Below, piece by piece: positions 9,360 to 19,800 of a stretch of DNA of 35,223 nucleotides. The position numbers and the translations under genes are program-made. The notes under the pieces were generated by a model. It was given only the letters and a program-made list of their open reading frames with translations, was not told the origin of the DNA and ran no database searches. The DNA comes from Flavobacteriaceae bacterium UBA980 (GTDB lineage: Bacteria; Bacteroidota; Bacteroidia; Flavobacteriales; Flavobacteriaceae): assembly GCA_002292265.1 (NCBI GenBank), contig DBBQ01000018.1, positions 1 to 35,223 of the forward strand. Reading direction: 5' to 3'. Every line of letters begins with the position of its first letter. Position 1 is the first letter of the stretch.

Positions 9360-9372
9360 CGGGTCTTTTTTT
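9349..9372 (+). terminator. Weak terminator-like hairpin after the orphan fragment
   Basis: An imperfect stem pairs AAAGTCC (9349-9355) with GGTCTTT (9362-9368) around one mismatch, and a run of seven T residues lies at 9366-9372. The fragment's TGA stop is in the loop. The stem is short, so this is probably the decayed terminator of the lost gene. Confidence 0.35.
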
Positions 9373-9468
9373 GCAATTATTGAAAAACCCTTTACAAGCA
9401 GATTGATCGAAAAAAGCGTATTTTTACACGGTAAATTTAATGACCGAGAAACTGTATTTATTTTAAAG

Positions 9469-9483
9469 ATTAATTGAATTAAT
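9469..9483. promoter_or_regulatory. Perfect AT-rich palindrome upstream of the haloperoxidase-like gene
   Basis: ATTAATTGAATTAAT is a perfect 7 bp inverted repeat about a central G, ending 17 bp before the ATG at 9501. The position fits an operator or a promoter-overlapping site. Its all-AT arms make a chance origin quite possible. The rest of the interval 9373-9500 shows no gene. Confidence 0.25.
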
Positions 9484-9500
9484 AAATCCAGTGTGATAAT

Positions 9501-10835
9501 ATGATAAAAACGATCAAACTTACTTTTTGTCTTTTTGTTTTAGCAATTCATTTTAGTTGTTCAGAAAACACGGAGTACATCAACAAAATTCAAGACCCTG
9601 AACTCTTTCAAGAGGCCGTGCAAAACCTTACGGATATTGTGGTTTACGATATTTTCTCTCCCCCAGTAGCTTCCCGAGTGTATTTGTATCCTACCCTTGC
9701 TGCCTATGAAATTGTATCTCATTACAACCCAGATGAGTTTAACTCTCTGGTGGGTCAGGTAAAAGAATTAAAAAAAATCCCTACCTCTGACAATCCCGAC
9801 ATCAATCCGCAACTGGCCGCTTTATTTTCCTTTAATGCTGTGGGGAAGGCTTTGATTTTTTCGGAAGACAAAATCGAAGCATTTCAAGAAGCTTTTAAGA
9901 AGAAATTGAAAACCTACAAAGTTCCTAGTCGTGTTAGTAAAGCTTCAGAGGCCTATGGTGAAGAAGTTGCTGCAGCTATTTTAGAATGGGCTTCGGGAGA
10001 TTACTACAACCAAACAAGAACCTTTCCAAAATATACAATTCGAGAAGAAGACCGCTATTGGAAACCTACCCCTCCGGATTATATGGACGGAATCGAACCG
10101 CACTGGCAAGAAATCCGAACCATGGTATTAGATTCTTCCAACCAATTTCCGCCCAAAGACCCGCTTCCTTTTGACCTAAAAAAGGGAAGTCCCTTTCAAA
10201 AACAGTTGATGGAAGTCTTTGAGGTAACCAATGGACTTACAGAAGAACAAGTAGATATCGCCAAATTTTGGGATTGTAATCCGTACGTAACACATCACAG
10301 AGGGCACGCCATGTTTGCTACAAAGAAAATCACTCCCGGAGGGCATTGGATTGGGATTACAGCAATAGTCACTCGACAAGCGAAAAGCTCTTTTGATGAG
10401 ACCGTCAATGCCTATGCCAATGTATCCATTGCCTTATTCGATGCATTTATCAGTTGCTGGGATGAAAAATGGGAAACCTTAGTGGTCCGTCCAGAGACAT
10501 TGATCAATCAATACTACGACGAGGAATGGCTTCCTCTCCTACAAACACCCCCCTTTCCAGAATACACCAGTGGGCACTCGGTCATTTCCCGTGCTGCTGC
10601 CGTTACCTTGACGGATTTATATGGAGACAATTTTAAATTTACAGATACGACAGAACTTGCCTACGGCCTTCCCAAGCGTAGTTATTATTCGTTTATTCAC
10701 GCTTCTGAAGAAGCCGCCATCTCGAGACTGTATGGAGGAATTCATTATAGGATGGCCATAACTGAGGGAGTAGAACAAGGTCAACAAGTAGGCGCGTATA
10801 TCGTAAATCAGATTCAAACAAAAAAAATTCCTTAG
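9501..10835 (+). CDS. Vanadium-dependent haloperoxidase / PAP2-family phosphatase lipoprotein
   Basis: The 444-residue protein has the three-part active site shared by vanadium haloperoxidases and class A-type acid phosphatases (PAP2 superfamily). These are K323-x6-R330-P331, then S357-G358-H359 in PEYTSGHS, then S408-R409-x5-H415 in SRLYGGIH. These residues bind phosphate or vanadate, with H359 and H415 as the likely acid/base and nucleophile or metal ligand. A lipoprotein-type signal ends at C20 (AIHFSC), so the enzyme is probably anchored at the cell surface or in the periplasm. The fold is all-helical by composition. The sequence cannot tell halogenation from phosphatase activity. It stands alone: decayed genes lie upstream and its stop codon lies inside a strong hairpin. 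Bacteroidota commonly carry such proteins, often beside SusC/D or UnbV genes, which are not seen here. Confidence 0.85.
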   Translation: MIKTIKLTFCLFVLAIHFSCSENTEYINKIQDPELFQEAVQNLTDIVVYDIFSPPVASRVYLYPTLAAYEIVSHYNPDEFNSLVGQVKELKKIPTSDNPDINPQLAALFSFNAVGKALIFSEDKIEAFQEAFKKKLKTYKVPSRVSKASEAYGEEVAAAILEWASGDYYNQTRTFPKYTIREEDRYWKPTPPDYMDGIEPHWQEIRTMVLDSSNQFPPKDPLPFDLKKGSPFQKQLMEVFEVTNGLTEEQVDIAKFWDCNPYVTHHRGHAMFATKKITPGGHWIGITAIVTRQAKSSFDETVNAYANVSIALFDAFISCWDEKWETLVVRPETLINQYYDEEWLPLLQTPPFPEYTSGHSVISRAAAVTLTDLYGDNFKFTDTTELAYGLPKRSYYSFIHASEEAAISRLYGGIHYRMAITEGVEQGQQVGAYIVNQIQTKKIP

Positions 10836-10852
10836 TCAAGAACTAAGGAATT
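10820..10852 (-). terminator. Strong hairpin with T-run on the minus strand, containing the upstream gene's stop codon
   Basis: A perfect 11 bp inverted repeat, AATTCCTTAGT (10826-10836) and ACTAAGGAATT (10842-10852), closes a 5-nt loop. On the + strand eight A residues precede it (10820-10827) and no T-run follows, so as an intrinsic terminator it reads properly only on the minus strand. The TAG stop of the haloperoxidase-like gene is at 10833-10835, in the stem. It may also act weakly in the + direction. Confidence 0.65.
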
Positions 10853-11000
10853 CCTCTTATAACTTATAGCCAGCAATAAATAAAACGACCCCCTTTAGCT
10901 TTGGTGTCCTTGTTACTAGATAAAAAATTCAATCTAGTTTCGGGGAGTTTTCTATACTTTTAAGCCGCTTATAAAAACATCAAAAGTCAAAATAATTAAG
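10853..11000 (-). ncRNA. Possible minus-strand small RNA or short-peptide transcript ending at the hairpin
   Basis: Between the haloperoxidase-like gene and maeB there is no + strand gene. The stretch contains a perfect inverted repeat ACTAGAT / ATCTAGT (10915-10921 and 10932-10938), flanked by CCCCC (10889-10893) and GGGG (10942-10945) that could extend it. On the minus strand it would end in the strong terminator at 10820-10852. A minus-strand frame without an ATG also runs through it, from about 10961 to a TAA near 10870, ending in residues SNKDTKAKGGRFIYCWL. Whether this is an RNA gene, a peptide, or the leader of maeB read on the other strand is not decidable here. I saw no clean promoter for either strand. 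Confidence 0.3.
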
Positions 11001-11034
11001 TACATTCAACTTTATTTTTAAGAAAAATACTGCT

Positions 11035-13305
11035 ATGGAAAACGAACAACAAAGAAGAGCTGCACTGGTCTATCACGCCAAGCCTAGACCGGGAAAGACA
11101 AAAATTGTTCCGACAAAAAATCACAGTACACAGCGTGATTTAGCCTTGGCTTACTCGCCCGGAGTAGCCATTCCTTGTATTGAAATTGAAAAAAAACATT
11201 CCGATGTTTACAAATACACCAACAAAGGAAATCTAGTCGCTGTGATTTCTAATGGAACCGCTGTTCTAGGTCTGGGTGATATCGGCCCTGATGCATCCAA
11301 ACCGGTAATGGAAGGAAAGGCGCTGTTGTTTAAAATTTTTGCAGGAATTGACGTTTTTGACATTGAAGTGGATGCCAAAGACCCCGAAAAATTTATAGAG
11401 GCGGTAAAGGCAATTGCCCCCACTTTTGGAGGAATAAACCTCGAGGACATCAAATCCCCAGAAGCCTTTGAGATTGAACGTCGTCTTAAGGACGAGTTGG
11501 ACATTCCTGTCATGCATGACGACCAACACGGAACGGCTATAATTTCTGCTGCGGCGTTACTCAATGCACTGGAACTGGCGGAAAAGAAAATTGAGGAAGT
11601 TTCCATTGTAGTTTCTGGAGCAGGGGCTGCAGCAATATCCTGTACCAAATTGTACCTCGCTTTCGGAGCAAAAATTGACAATATTGTCATGTTAGACAGT
11701 AAGGGAGTTATCAAAAAAAGCAGAGAAAATCTTACCCCTGAAAAAGCGCAGTTTGCCACTGGGCGGTCGGTATCAACTTTGGAAGAAGCTCTAGTTGATG
11801 CGGATGTTTTTATCGGTTTGTCTCAACCTAAGATTGTGACGCCAGCAATGCTCAAAAAAATGGCAGCGAATCCCATTGTTTTTGCAATGGCCAATCCAGA
11901 TCCTGAGATCGGTTATGAAGAAGCCTGTGAAGTACGTAAAGACATTATTATGGCTACGGGTCGGTCAGACCATCCCAATCAGGTGAACAACGTATTGGGT
12001 TTTCCTTTCATCTTTAGGGGTGCACTGGATGTACGGGCCACCCGTATCAACGAAGCCATGAAAATGGCAGCGGTTAAAGCGCTCGCCGAATTGGCCAAGG
12101 AGCCCGTACCCGAACAAGTCAATGTGGTCTATGATAAAACTCGTTTGAGTTTTGGAAAAGAATACATCATCCCCAAGCCTTTTGATCCGCGTTTGATCAC
12201 TACTGTTCCTCCCGCAGTAGCCCAAGCGGCAATGGATTCAGGAGTGGCTACGGAACCGATAGAGGATTGGGATCGCTATGCCATAGCGCTAGAAAAAAGA
12301 TTAGGGAATTCTCAAAAAATAGTTCGCCTACTTCACGACCGAGCCAAGGCAGCGCCCAAACGGTTGGTTTTTGCTGAAGCGGATCAAATGGATGTACTCA
12401 AGGCAGCTCAAATTGTACATGAGGAAGGCATTGCTCATCCCATACTCTTGGGCAATAAGTCCGTTATTGAAGACCTGCGAAAAGTGATTGAATTTGACGA
12501 TGCTGTAGAAATCATTGATCCTAAAGAAATGGATCAAGAAGACACTCGAAAAAAATATGCCGAACTGTTTTGGGACGCGCAAAACCGAAAAGGATACACC
12601 TTGTACGACGCACAACGTTTGATGCGTGAACGCAATTATTTTGCCTCCATGATGATCAAAAATGGAGACGCTGATGCGATGATTTCGGGCTATTCTAGAA
12701 ATTATCGTTCGGTGGTGAAACCCATTTTGGAAACCATTCCAAAGTCCAAAGGGGTAAGCAAGGTAGCGGCTACAAACTTGATGTTGACCAAGTCGGGGCC
12801 TTTGTTTTTATCCGATACTACGATTAATGCAGAGCCCACTGCAAAAGAACTGGCTAAAATTACTCAAATGACAGGACAGATGGCGCAACTTTTTGGCTTG
12901 GAACCTGTGATTGGGATGCTTTCTTTTTCAAATTTCGGCTCCTCTCGGTTTCCACAAGCAAAAAGAGTGTCTGAGGCTGTTTCGATGTTGCATCGGAGTA
13001 ATCCCGATTTGGCAGTAGACGGTCCCATTCAATCCGATTTTGCTTTAAATAAAGGGCTTTTACAAGACCGATTTCCTTTTTCCGCGTTGAGCAATAAAAA
13101 AGTGAATGTACTGGTATTTCCCAATCTGGACGCTGCCAACATCACCTATAAATTAATGAAAGAACTCAATGAAGCGCTTTCTATCGGCCCTATTTTAATG
13201 GGTCTCAGCGAACCCATTCATATTTTACAACTGGGGGCTTCGGTCACTGAAATTGTCAACATGTCGGCCATCGCAGTGGTCGATGCACAATCAAAAAATA
13301 AATAG
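11035..13305 (+). CDS. maeB: NADP-dependent malic enzyme with C-terminal phosphotransacetylase-like domain (MaeB)
   Basis: MaeB decarboxylates malate to pyruvate with production of NADPH in the cytoplasm, linking the TCA cycle to biosynthesis. The 756-residue length is that of the long, multidomain form. The N-terminal malic enzyme part has the catalytic Tyr in LAYSPGVAIP (Y40), the GLGDIGPDASKPVMEGKA stretch (79-96, with K95), the metal-binding MHDDQHGTA (160-168), and a Rossmann fold with SGAGAAA (194-200). From about residue 430 a phosphotransacetylase-like domain follows to the C-terminus. In this family that domain is regulatory, sensing acetyl-CoA, rather than catalytic. The start ATG at 11035 is in an A-rich context without a strong Shine-Dalgarno. 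ruvA begins 6 bp after the stop, so maeB-ruvA-sprA are probably co-transcribed. Confidence 0.96.
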   Translation: MENEQQRRAALVYHAKPRPGKTKIVPTKNHSTQRDLALAYSPGVAIPCIEIEKKHSDVYKYTNKGNLVAVISNGTAVLGLGDIGPDASKPVMEGKALLFKIFAGIDVFDIEVDAKDPEKFIEAVKAIAPTFGGINLEDIKSPEAFEIERRLKDELDIPVMHDDQHGTAIISAAALLNALELAEKKIEEVSIVVSGAGAAAISCTKLYLAFGAKIDNIVMLDSKGVIKKSRENLTPEKAQFATGRSVSTLEEALVDADVFIGLSQPKIVTPAMLKKMAANPIVFAMANPDPEIGYEEACEVRKDIIMATGRSDHPNQVNNVLGFPFIFRGALDVRATRINEAMKMAAVKALAELAKEPVPEQVNVVYDKTRLSFGKEYIIPKPFDPRLITTVPPAVAQAAMDSGVATEPIEDWDRYAIALEKRLGNSQKIVRLLHDRAKAAPKRLVFAEADQMDVLKAAQIVHEEGIAHPILLGNKSVIEDLRKVIEFDDAVEIIDPKEMDQEDTRKKYAELFWDAQNRKGYTLYDAQRLMRERNYFASMMIKNGDADAMISGYSRNYRSVVKPILETIPKSKGVSKVAATNLMLTKSGPLFLSDTTINAEPTAKELAKITQMTGQMAQLFGLEPVIGMLSFSNFGSSRFPQAKRVSEAVSMLHRSNPDLAVDGPIQSDFALNKGLLQDRFPFSALSNKKVNVLVFPNLDAANITYKLMKELNEALSIGPILMGLSEPIHILQLGASVTEIVNMSAIAVVDAQSKNK

Positions 13306-13311
13306 AAGCAA

Positions 13312-13893
13312 ATGATTACTCAAATTATAGGTCGTTTAGTGGAAAAAACCCCAACTCAAGTTGTGATTGACTGTAACGGAGTGGGGTATGCAGTTCATAT
13401 TTCGTTGCATACGTTTTCACAAATCGGAAACGACGAAAACATTAAACTTTTTACGCATTTGCAAATTCGTGAAGATGCCCATACGTTATTTGGATTTCAC
13501 ACACCGATGGAACGTTCTGTTTTTTTGCTTTTGCTTTCCGTTTCAGGGATTGGAGCCAGTACCGCTCGAACCATGTTATCCTCTCTGGAACCCCAGCAAA
13601 TACAGCGTGCGATCGTATCTGAAGACCTCAATACAATTAAATCCGTCAAAGGAATTGGGCTAAAAACAGCGCAACGTGTTTTAATCGAATTAAAAGATAA
13701 AATGATGAATCTCTTCGATGGTGAAGAAATTCAGATTTTAGGGAACAATACAATCAAAGATGAAGCGTTATCAGCATTAGAGGTTCTTGGTTATTCAAGA
13801 AAACAGTCTGAGCGTATCGTGGATGGCATTATTCAAAGTACACCCGACTGTTCTGTAGAGGAACTGATCAAGGAGGCTCTGAATAAATTGTAA
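13312..13893 (+). CDS. ruvA: Holliday junction branch migration complex subunit RuvA
   Basis: RuvA forms a tetramer that binds the four-way junction and loads RuvB on DNA. The 193-residue protein has the family's three parts. First is an N-terminal OB fold (1-65, starting MITQIIGRLVEKTPTQVVID). Then come two helix-hairpin-helix motifs, VSGIGASTARTML (about 77-89) and VKGIGLKTAQRVLIELKDK (about 112-130). Last is a C-terminal three-helix domain (about 145-193, with ALEVLGYSRKQ) that contacts RuvB. It lies 6 bp after maeB and 4 bp before the sprA start. This maeB-ruvA-sprA order recurs in flavobacteria. Its partner ruvB is at 6623, outside this operon. Confidence 0.97.
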   Translation: MITQIIGRLVEKTPTQVVIDCNGVGYAVHISLHTFSQIGNDENIKLFTHLQIREDAHTLFGFHTPMERSVFLLLLSVSGIGASTARTMLSSLEPQQIQRAIVSEDLNTIKSVKGIGLKTAQRVLIELKDKMMNLFDGEEIQILGNNTIKDEALSALEVLGYSRKQSERIVDGIIQSTPDCSVEELIKEALNKL

Positions 13894-13897
13894 ATTT

Positions 13898-16800
13898 TTG
13901 ATTGAACCCACTAAAAATGTAATTTTTAGATCTCCCCAAAGCTTCATCCTAACCTTCATCTGGGTGCTGTTTTCTATGGGGAGTGTATTTTCACAAGAAG
14001 CTGCTGAACTAGGAACCCTTTCGCCTCCTGCTTCAAACAGCATCGAGCGCTTGTACACCTACGATTCGGAAACAGACCGTTATATCCTTACCGAAGAAAT
14101 TGGAGGGTATCCCATCAGTACTCCCTTGGTTTTGACCGTTAAAGAATACGAGGCTTTGGTTTTGAAAGAGCAAATGCAAGGGTACTTTCAAGAGAAAGTT
14201 CAGGCTTTGAGTGGTTATGGTGCCAACCTGGAAGACGCTCAAAAAAACCTACTCCCAGAATTGTATGTCAACAATAAATTTTTTGAATCGATCTTTGGTA
14301 GCAACTCGATTGACATCTCCCCCCAAGGGTCTATCGGTATTGACCTAGGCTACCGCTACCAGCGTAATGATAACCCCATCGCTTCGGTTATCAATAGACG
14401 CTCCCCGGGTTTTGATTTCGATCAAAGAATCAGCTTGAGCCTTCTTGGAAAGATAGGAGAGCGACTGCAGATCACCGCAAATTACGATACAGAAGCAACC
14501 TTTGATTTTCAGAATCTGGTCAAAATTCAATTTAATCCTCCTCAATTGTCAGAGGTTCCTGGATTGATTCCTGGGAAATTAGGTTCAAACCTCAACCGAT
14601 TACAACAAGATGTATCGGGACGGGTAAATCAGGTAAAAGAAATAATCAACGAGGTAAATCAAACCCTAGATCAAGCCAAAAACACCCTTAATCAGGCCAA
14701 ACAGAAGATCGAAAGTTTAAAAAATAACATTACGCAGCTGCCGAATAGTACCGCCCAGGTGGGCAATCAAGTAACAGACTATCTAAACGGTAAGGTGACT
14801 GAAGATGCCATCCTCCAAAACATTGACATTGGGAACATCAGTATGCCGATCAACAGTAACCTGATCCAAGGAGCCCAGAGTTTATTTGGAGTTCGCGCTG
14901 ATTTAAAATTTGGAAATACCACCATTTCCAGTGTTTTTTCGGAACAGCGTTCTCAATCACAAAACATCGCCACTCAAGGTGGGGGTAAACTTCAGGAGTT
15001 CAATCTTTTTGCTTTAGATTATGAGGAGGACCGTCATTATTTTATAAGTCAATATTTTAGAGACAACTACGATAGTTTTTTAGCGAATTATCCCTACATC
15101 AATTCGCCGGTGCAAATCACAAGAATCGAAGTTTGGGTGACCAACAGAGGGTATCAAACTCAGAATGTAAGAAACATCGTGGCGCTACAAGATTTGGGAG
15201 AAGCGCATCCTGAAAACACCCGTTTAGACGATGGCATCTCAGGATTTTTCAACACCTCAAACCCGATGGATCCGCCTCAAAATCAGGTAAACAAATTGGA
15301 TCCCGATGAAATTGGTTTTGGAGGAATTTTAAATGATAAAATTAGAGATATTGCCACTGTTAAAAATGGTTTTGATGGGCTTAAAGTCAGTGAAGGGATT
15401 GATTATGCCGTGTTGGAAAGCGCACGAAAGCTCAAATCCCAGGAATTTACGTATCATCCGCAACTCGGGTATATTTCCTTAAACCAGCGTTTGAGTAATG
15501 ATGAAATTTTAGGAGTTGCTTTTCAGTACACGTATTTGGGGAAAGTCTATCAAGTAGGAGAATTTGCCAATGGTGAGATTCCCGGGACTTCCATTACCCA
15601 GCAAAATAACGTCCCTGGTCAAGCCGCTCTACAACCTCAAATTCAAACCAACAGCCTTATCGTTAAACTACTAAAAAGTAGTCTGACGGATGTTCGTCAA
15701 CCTGTATGGGATTTGATGATGAAAAACATTTACAATACGGGAGCCTTTCAATTGTCTGAAGAAGACTTTCGATTGAATATTTTATATACCGATCCTTCTC
15801 CTATTAATTATTTAACTCCTGTTGACTCTGCCATTTGGCCTGAGGATCTGGAGGATGAAATTTTGCTAAACACCATGAATCTAGACCGGTTGAATGCCTA
15901 TCAAGATTTGGTTCCCAATGGAGATGGGTTTTTTGACTACCTCCCAGGCATTACAATAGATCCGCGCTATGGACGAGTTATTTTTCCTAAAGTAGAACCT
16001 TTTGGCTCTTTCTTATTTGTGTTGTTAGACAATCCAGAATCTGCAAAGGAGGACTACGAAATCGATAACAGTTTTAATAAAAATCAGAAGAAATATGTTT
16101 TTAAGGAAATGTATTCCTTAACGAAAGCCGCTGCTTTAGAATTTACTGAAAAGAATAAATTCCAGCTCAAAGGCCGCTACAAGTCCGAAGGCGGTGATGG
16201 GATTAGTATTGGGGCTTTTAATATTCCTAGAGGATCGGTTCGGGTGACAGCAGGAGGGAGATTGCTTCAGGAAGGATTGGACTATACCGTAAATTATGAA
16301 ATTGGCCGGGTAAAAATACTGGATGAAGGTCTTAAAGCTTCCAATATTCCAATAGATATTTCAGTGGAAAACAACTCTTTTTTTAATCAACAGAACAAAC
16401 GGTTTTCGGGATTGAATGTAAACCACAGAATCAATGATAAATTTTATGTTGGGGGAACGCTGATCAACCTCAGTGAAAATCCTTTGACGCAAAAGGCCAA
16501 TTATGGAACCGAACCCGTAAACAACACCATGATGGGTTTCAACACGAACTTTTCAACGGAACTCCCTTTTTTAACCCGTTTAGTAAACAAGTGGCCTACC
16601 ATCCAAACGAATATTCCTTCTCAACTCTCTTTTCGGGGAGAAGTAGCAAATTTGGCCGCCAAAGATCCGAGGAACACCCAGCTCAATGGAGAAACCAATG
16701 TATATATCGATGATTTTGAAGGGGCTCAAACCAATATTGATGTCAAAGGGTTTACCGCTTGGAACCTTTCCAGTGTCCCCGTCAATGGAGTGCCGGGAGC

Positions 16801-19800
16801 TGATGCCGAGGGTTTAGTGAGTGGCTATGCGCGTTCCAAACTGGCTTGGTACTCTATCGATCAAGTTTTTTATTCCAGACAACCCACAGGAATTAACAAT
16901 GACGATATTTCAAGTAATGAGACGAGAAGTATCTTTATAGATGAATTGTTTCCCGAGCAGGATTTGGTTCAGGGGATGCTCCGAAGACTTCCTACCTTGG
17001 ATTTGGCCTACTATCCCAGAGAAAAAGGGCCATACAACAACGCACCTCAAAATCAGTTTTTAGCCAATCCAAAAAAGAATTGGGGCGGGATTACCCGAGC
17101 TTTAAATGCGACCAACTTTGAACAGTCCAATATGGAATTTATTGAATTTTGGTTGTTGGATACCTTTTCCGATAAAGAGACCCAATCAGATGAGTTGGGA
17201 GAGTTGGTATTTCACTTGGGAAATATTTCCGAGGACATCCTCCGCGATGGAAGAAAACAATTTGAAAATGGTTTGCCTACAGCAAATGAATCCAGTCCGA
17301 CCTATGAAACCCCTTGGGGAAAAGTCCCTGCGAACCAATCTTTGGTATACGCCTTTAATTCCAATCCTGAAGATCGTCCGCAACAGGATGTCGGTTTGGA
17401 TGGACTCAGCGATGAAGAAGAAGCAACAATTTTTACCAATGGGCCTCCCCGCGATCCTGCTGGAGACAACTATGAATATTTTCTTCAGGCAGAAGGAGGT
17501 GTTTTAGAACGTTATAAACGCTACAACGGATTTGAAAACAACACTCCCATAGCTTTTAGCGATACAGATCGAGGAAATACCACAGAACCCGATACGGAAG
17601 ATATCAATAGAGACCAAAGCATGAACACGATTGACAGTTATTTTGAATATCGTGTTCCCATTTTCAAAAGCATGCAGGTGGGAAATCATCCGTTTATCAC
17701 CGATGTAAGAGAAAATATTGAAGTTAAGGCACCCAATGGAGATGAATACACCACTCGGTGGATCCAGTTCAAAATCCCTATCCAAAAATCCTACTATGAA
17801 AACACCTCCTTTGACACCTACTTTGAGGCAGTAAATGAAATCAACGATTTGCGTTCCATACGTTTTATGCGAATGCTTTTAAGCGGTTTTGAAGAAGAGG
17901 TCGTTTTTCGTTTTGGTACTTTGGACTTGGTCCGAGGAGATTGGAGAAGGTATAACAAACCGTTGAATGAAGATCTTTTGGTCAACACTGCAACGACAGT
18001 GGACATCAGTACAGTAAATATTTTGGAGAATGAAAATCGAATTCCAATCAACTATGTTTTACCACCCGAAATTCAAAGAGAGCAGATCAACAACAACAAC
18101 ACCATCATTCGTCAAAATGAACAATCCCTTTCCTTCCGTGTTTGTGACTTAAAGCCTATGGATGCCAGAGGGATTTTCAAAGCCGTAAATCTAGACATGC
18201 GTCAATATAGTAAACTTCGGATGTTTTTGCATGCGGAATCGTTACCAGGAAATGAGCCGCTTCCCGGAGCAGGTTCTGAAGATGAATTTGATCGTAGGAT
18301 GGTCGCATTTATCCGTTTAGGAACCGATTATCAAGATAATTTTTACCAAATAGAAATCCCTTTAAAACCCACGGACTATACGGAAAACATGTCCAATCGG
18401 TTGACGGCCGAGGAGGTGTGGATTCCGGAGTCAAATTCATTGGAAATTCCTGTTGAACTATTGTCAAAATTAAAGGCAAAAGCGCTGCAACAACTCGGTT
18501 TAGGGGAAACCCTTTACTATGATGAAGACTTAAACCCCATTCAAGAATTTACACCAATAAGCAGTTTGCCTGGTCAGAAAAAATACAAACTTGCCATTCA
18601 CGGAAATCCCTCCTTGGGTGCTATCCGAACGTTAATGATTGGGGTTAAAAACCCATCGGTTCAATTGGGAGAAGACCTGTGTGGAGAGGTTTGGTTTAAT
18701 GAACTGCGAATCTCAGGAATTGACAGTGAGGGGGGATGGGCTGCTATTGGAGCTTTAGATGCCAATCTTGCTGATTTTGCAACCTTTTCTGCCAACGGAC
18801 GTTATTCTTCTATTGGGTTTGGAAGTATCGATCAAACTCCCAATCAAAGGACTCGCGAAGAGCTACTTCAATACGACCTTATTTCCAACGTCAACCTCGG
18901 GCAACTAACCCCCGCCAATTGGGGACTTCAAATTCCATTGAGTTTTGCTAACGGGGAAACCTTCATCACCCCAAAGTACGACCCTTTTTACCAAGATCTA
19001 AAATTGAAAGATCGTCTCAGTACAGCAGATCGTGTCACCCAACGAGATTCCATAAGAAACCAAGCCATCGATTATACCCGTCGCAAAAGTATAAGTCTGA
19101 TCGGGATCAGAAAAAACAATACAGGAGCGGGAAAACCCCGCTTTTACAGTCCAGAAAATTTCGATTTCTCTTATGCCTATAACGAGTTGGAACACCGCGA
19201 CTTTGAAATCGAAAAGCAAGAAGAAGTCAATTTATTACTCGGAGCAAACTATGGGTATTCTTTTAGCTCAAAACCGATTGAGCCCTTTAAAAAAGTGAAA
19301 TTCTTTAATCGAAAAAAATACTGGAGGTGGTTACAACAATTGAATTTCAATTTGCTTCCCAGTTCTTTGGAAGGGGCGACCAAAATCAACAGAATTTTAA
19401 ACAATCAGAAGTTTAGACAGGTATATTTGGAAGGAACCGATACGGCACTCCAGCGCAGTTTGCCCAACCTACAACAGCGGAACTTTTTATTTGACTACAA
19501 TTACGCTTTAAGTTATAATCTGACCCGCTCGCTTCGATTCAATTTCAATGCAGCTACAAGCAGTATTATCCGGCAAAACTTAGATATGAATCAAAGTGAA
19601 TCCAGTCTATTACAAAACAACCAAAGGGTGTTGTGGGAAGGTCTCTTCAATGCAGGAGAACCCAATTCACATTTTCAGTCTTTAGCTTTAAACTACAAGC
19701 TTCCCTTTCAATACATTCCCTTTTTAAACTTTATTGACGCCACGTATAACTATACAGGAAATTTTAATTGGCAACGGGGTTCCGAGGCTTTGGCAGAGGT

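Noticed and set aside
11208..11759. Long minus-strand frame (183 codons) opposite maeB
   Set aside because: maeB is full length with all motifs on the + strand; the antisense frame has no recognisable domain and reflects codon bias.
13976..13978. ATG as the start of sprA
   Set aside because: It would remove most of the signal peptide of a protein that must reach the outer membrane.
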